NCBI RefSeq assembly: GCF_001724605.1
Contig: NZ_MEEX01000001.1
Location: forward strand, 62,001 to 126,000
DNA from: Phenylobacterium sp. SCN 70-31
Lineage (GTDB): Bacteria > Pseudomonadota > Alphaproteobacteria > Caulobacterales > Caulobacteraceae
Length of the DNA stretch: 64,000 nt
Direction of reading: 5' to 3'
Numbering within the stretch: position 1 is the stretch's first letter; every line of letters starts with the position of its first letter. Position numbers and translations under genes: made by a program. The notes below the pieces were generated by a model. It saw only the letters and a list, made by a program, of their open reading frames with translations. It was not told where the DNA came from and did not search any database. This document shows positions 62,920-64,000 of the stretch, piece after piece.

Positions 62920-64000
62920 GGACGACGCTTCGATCGACCTGCACCGCGCGGCCCGCGACGCGGCCTATTCGATGCCGCTCAGCGAGATCAACCCGGCCGA
63001 CCCCGAGCTGTTCCGCACCGACACCCTGTGGCCCTACTTCGAGCGCCTCCGGAAGGAGGACCCCGTCCACTGGGCCGAGTCCGGGTTCGACGACGTGGGC
63101 GGCTACTGGTCGGTGACCAAGTACAACGACATCATGGCCGTGGACACGAACCACGAGGCGTTCTCGTCCGAACCCACCATCGTGCTGCCCGATCCGAAGG
63201 AAGACTTCACGCTTCCGATGTTCATCGCCATGGACCCGCCGAAGCACGACGTGCAGCGCAAGACGGTCCAGCCGATCGTGGCCCCGCACCACCTCTCGTA
63301 TCTCGAGCCGATCATCCGCAAGCGCGCGGGCGAGATTCTGGACAGCCTGCCGATCGGCGAGACGTTCAACTGGGTCGACAAGGTGTCGATCGAGCTGACC
63401 ACCATGACCCTGGCGACCCTGTTCGACTTCCCGTGGGAGGACCGGCGCAAACTGACCCGCTGGTCGGACGTCGCCACCGCTTCGCCGGACTCCGGCCTGT
63501 TCAGCTCGACCGATCCCGAGATCGCCGAGCAGGAGCGGCGCCAGGAGCTGTTCGAGTGCGTCGACTACTTCATGAAGCTCTGGAACGAGCGGGTGAACGC
63601 CCCGCCGCAGCCCGACCTGATCTCGATGCTGGCCCACGGCGAGGCCACGCGGGACATGGACCGCATGGAATACCTGGGAAACCTGATCCTGCTGATCGTG
63701 GGCGGCAACGACACCACTCGGAACACGATCACAGGCTCGGTCCTGGCCCTGCACCAGAACCCGGACCAGAACCGCATCCTGCGCGACAACCCGGCCCTGA
63801 TCCCGGCCATGGTGTCGGAGACCATCCGCTGGCAGACGCCGCTGGCCTACATGCGCCGCACTGCGCTCCAGGACTACGAATTGGGCGGCAAGACCATCAG
63901 GAAAGGCGACAAGCTCGCCATGTGGTACGTCTCGGGCAACCGCGACGAAGAGGTCATCGACCGCCCGAACGACTATTGGATCGAGCGGCCGCGCGTGCGC
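62920..64000 (+). CDS. CYP153-family alkane hydroxylase, 3' end beyond the right edge
   Basis: At least 360 aa. Strong CYP153 markers: LPMFIAMDPPKHDVQRKTVQPIVAP, VSIELTTMTLATLFDFPWEDR, the I-helix LLIVGGNDTTRN and ETIRWQTPLAYMRRTA. The haem Cys lies past position 64000. CYP153 enzymes hydroxylate the terminal carbon of medium-chain alkanes or similar hydrophobes. The ATG follows GGAGG. GTTGAC occurs at 62819 and 62841 in its promoter region. Confidence 0.93.

Overview
The window is very GC-rich, densely coded DNA with short intergenic gaps, many 4-bp start/stop overlaps and frequent GTG/TTG starts. The gene content (TonB receptor, complete FixL-FixJ-FixK-FixT oxygen circuit, cbb3 oxidase, CYP153-type P450, catabolic SDR/BVMO/P450 genes) points to an aerobic-to-microaerobic alphaproteobacterium, most likely of the Caulobacteraceae (Phenylobacterium/Caulobacter-like). 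That assignment is inferred from gene families, not from a marker gene. I saw no rRNA, tRNA, insertion sequence or CRISPR array.

Region 1 (1-9.5 kb): a TonB receptor (cut by the left edge), a VOC protein, a TetR regulator, an SDR, a type I Baeyer-Villiger monooxygenase, an HSL-type esterase, a P450 and a methylmalonate-semialdehyde dehydrogenase. These fit hydroxylation, oxidation to ketone, Baeyer-Villiger insertion, ester or lactone hydrolysis and entry into central metabolism. Five related palindromes (consensus TAACRRTYGTTA) mark a likely TetR regulon.

Region 2 (9.9-14.7 kb): an orphan PEP-CTERM protein, a GntR/UTRA regulator, an overlooked 98-aa gene, a methyltransferase, a catalytically odd alpha/beta hydrolase and an SDR.

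Region 3 (14.7-34.7 kb): a catabolic island. A tandem nitrilase-fold protein and an Asp/Glu-racemase-fold protein face an 8.4-kb minus-strand operon: CaiB CoA-transferase, LeuC/LeuD-type hydratase, two PuuE-like deacetylases (one apparently dead), GntR, isochorismatase-fold amidase and FAD monooxygenase. A divergent HMG-CoA-lyase-type enzyme shares a palindromic operator with the operon. An M24 peptidase, a complete peptide-type ABC importer and an MFS permease follow. Taken together the enzymes suggest breakdown of a cyclic imide or N-heterocycle through an (alkyl)maleate and malyl-CoA-type intermediates. This is the best candidate for an undescribed pathway.

Region 4 (34.8-51.5 kb): low-oxygen respiration. 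fixK, two universal stress proteins, a small cytochrome c, fixL, fixJ and a fixT-like receiver lie on the plus strand. Opposite them are ccoNOQP-ccoGHIS, hemN and a 34-aa membrane protein. At least six FixK/FNR-type boxes (TTGAT-N4-ATCAA) precede these genes, ompW and a degenerate histidine-kinase-ATPase protein. A 99-bp perfect direct repeat copies the start of ccoN into the end of a small neighbouring gene.

Region 5 (51.5-64 kb): mobA, small membrane proteins, a potassium-channel-like protein with a zinc ribbon, DUF3008, an amidase, DHFR, an SMP-30 lactonase, an Old Yellow Enzyme, a cold-shock protein, an unrecognised secreted protein, a LuxR-type regulator fused to an alpha/beta hydrolase, and a CYP153 alkane hydroxylase cut by the right edge.
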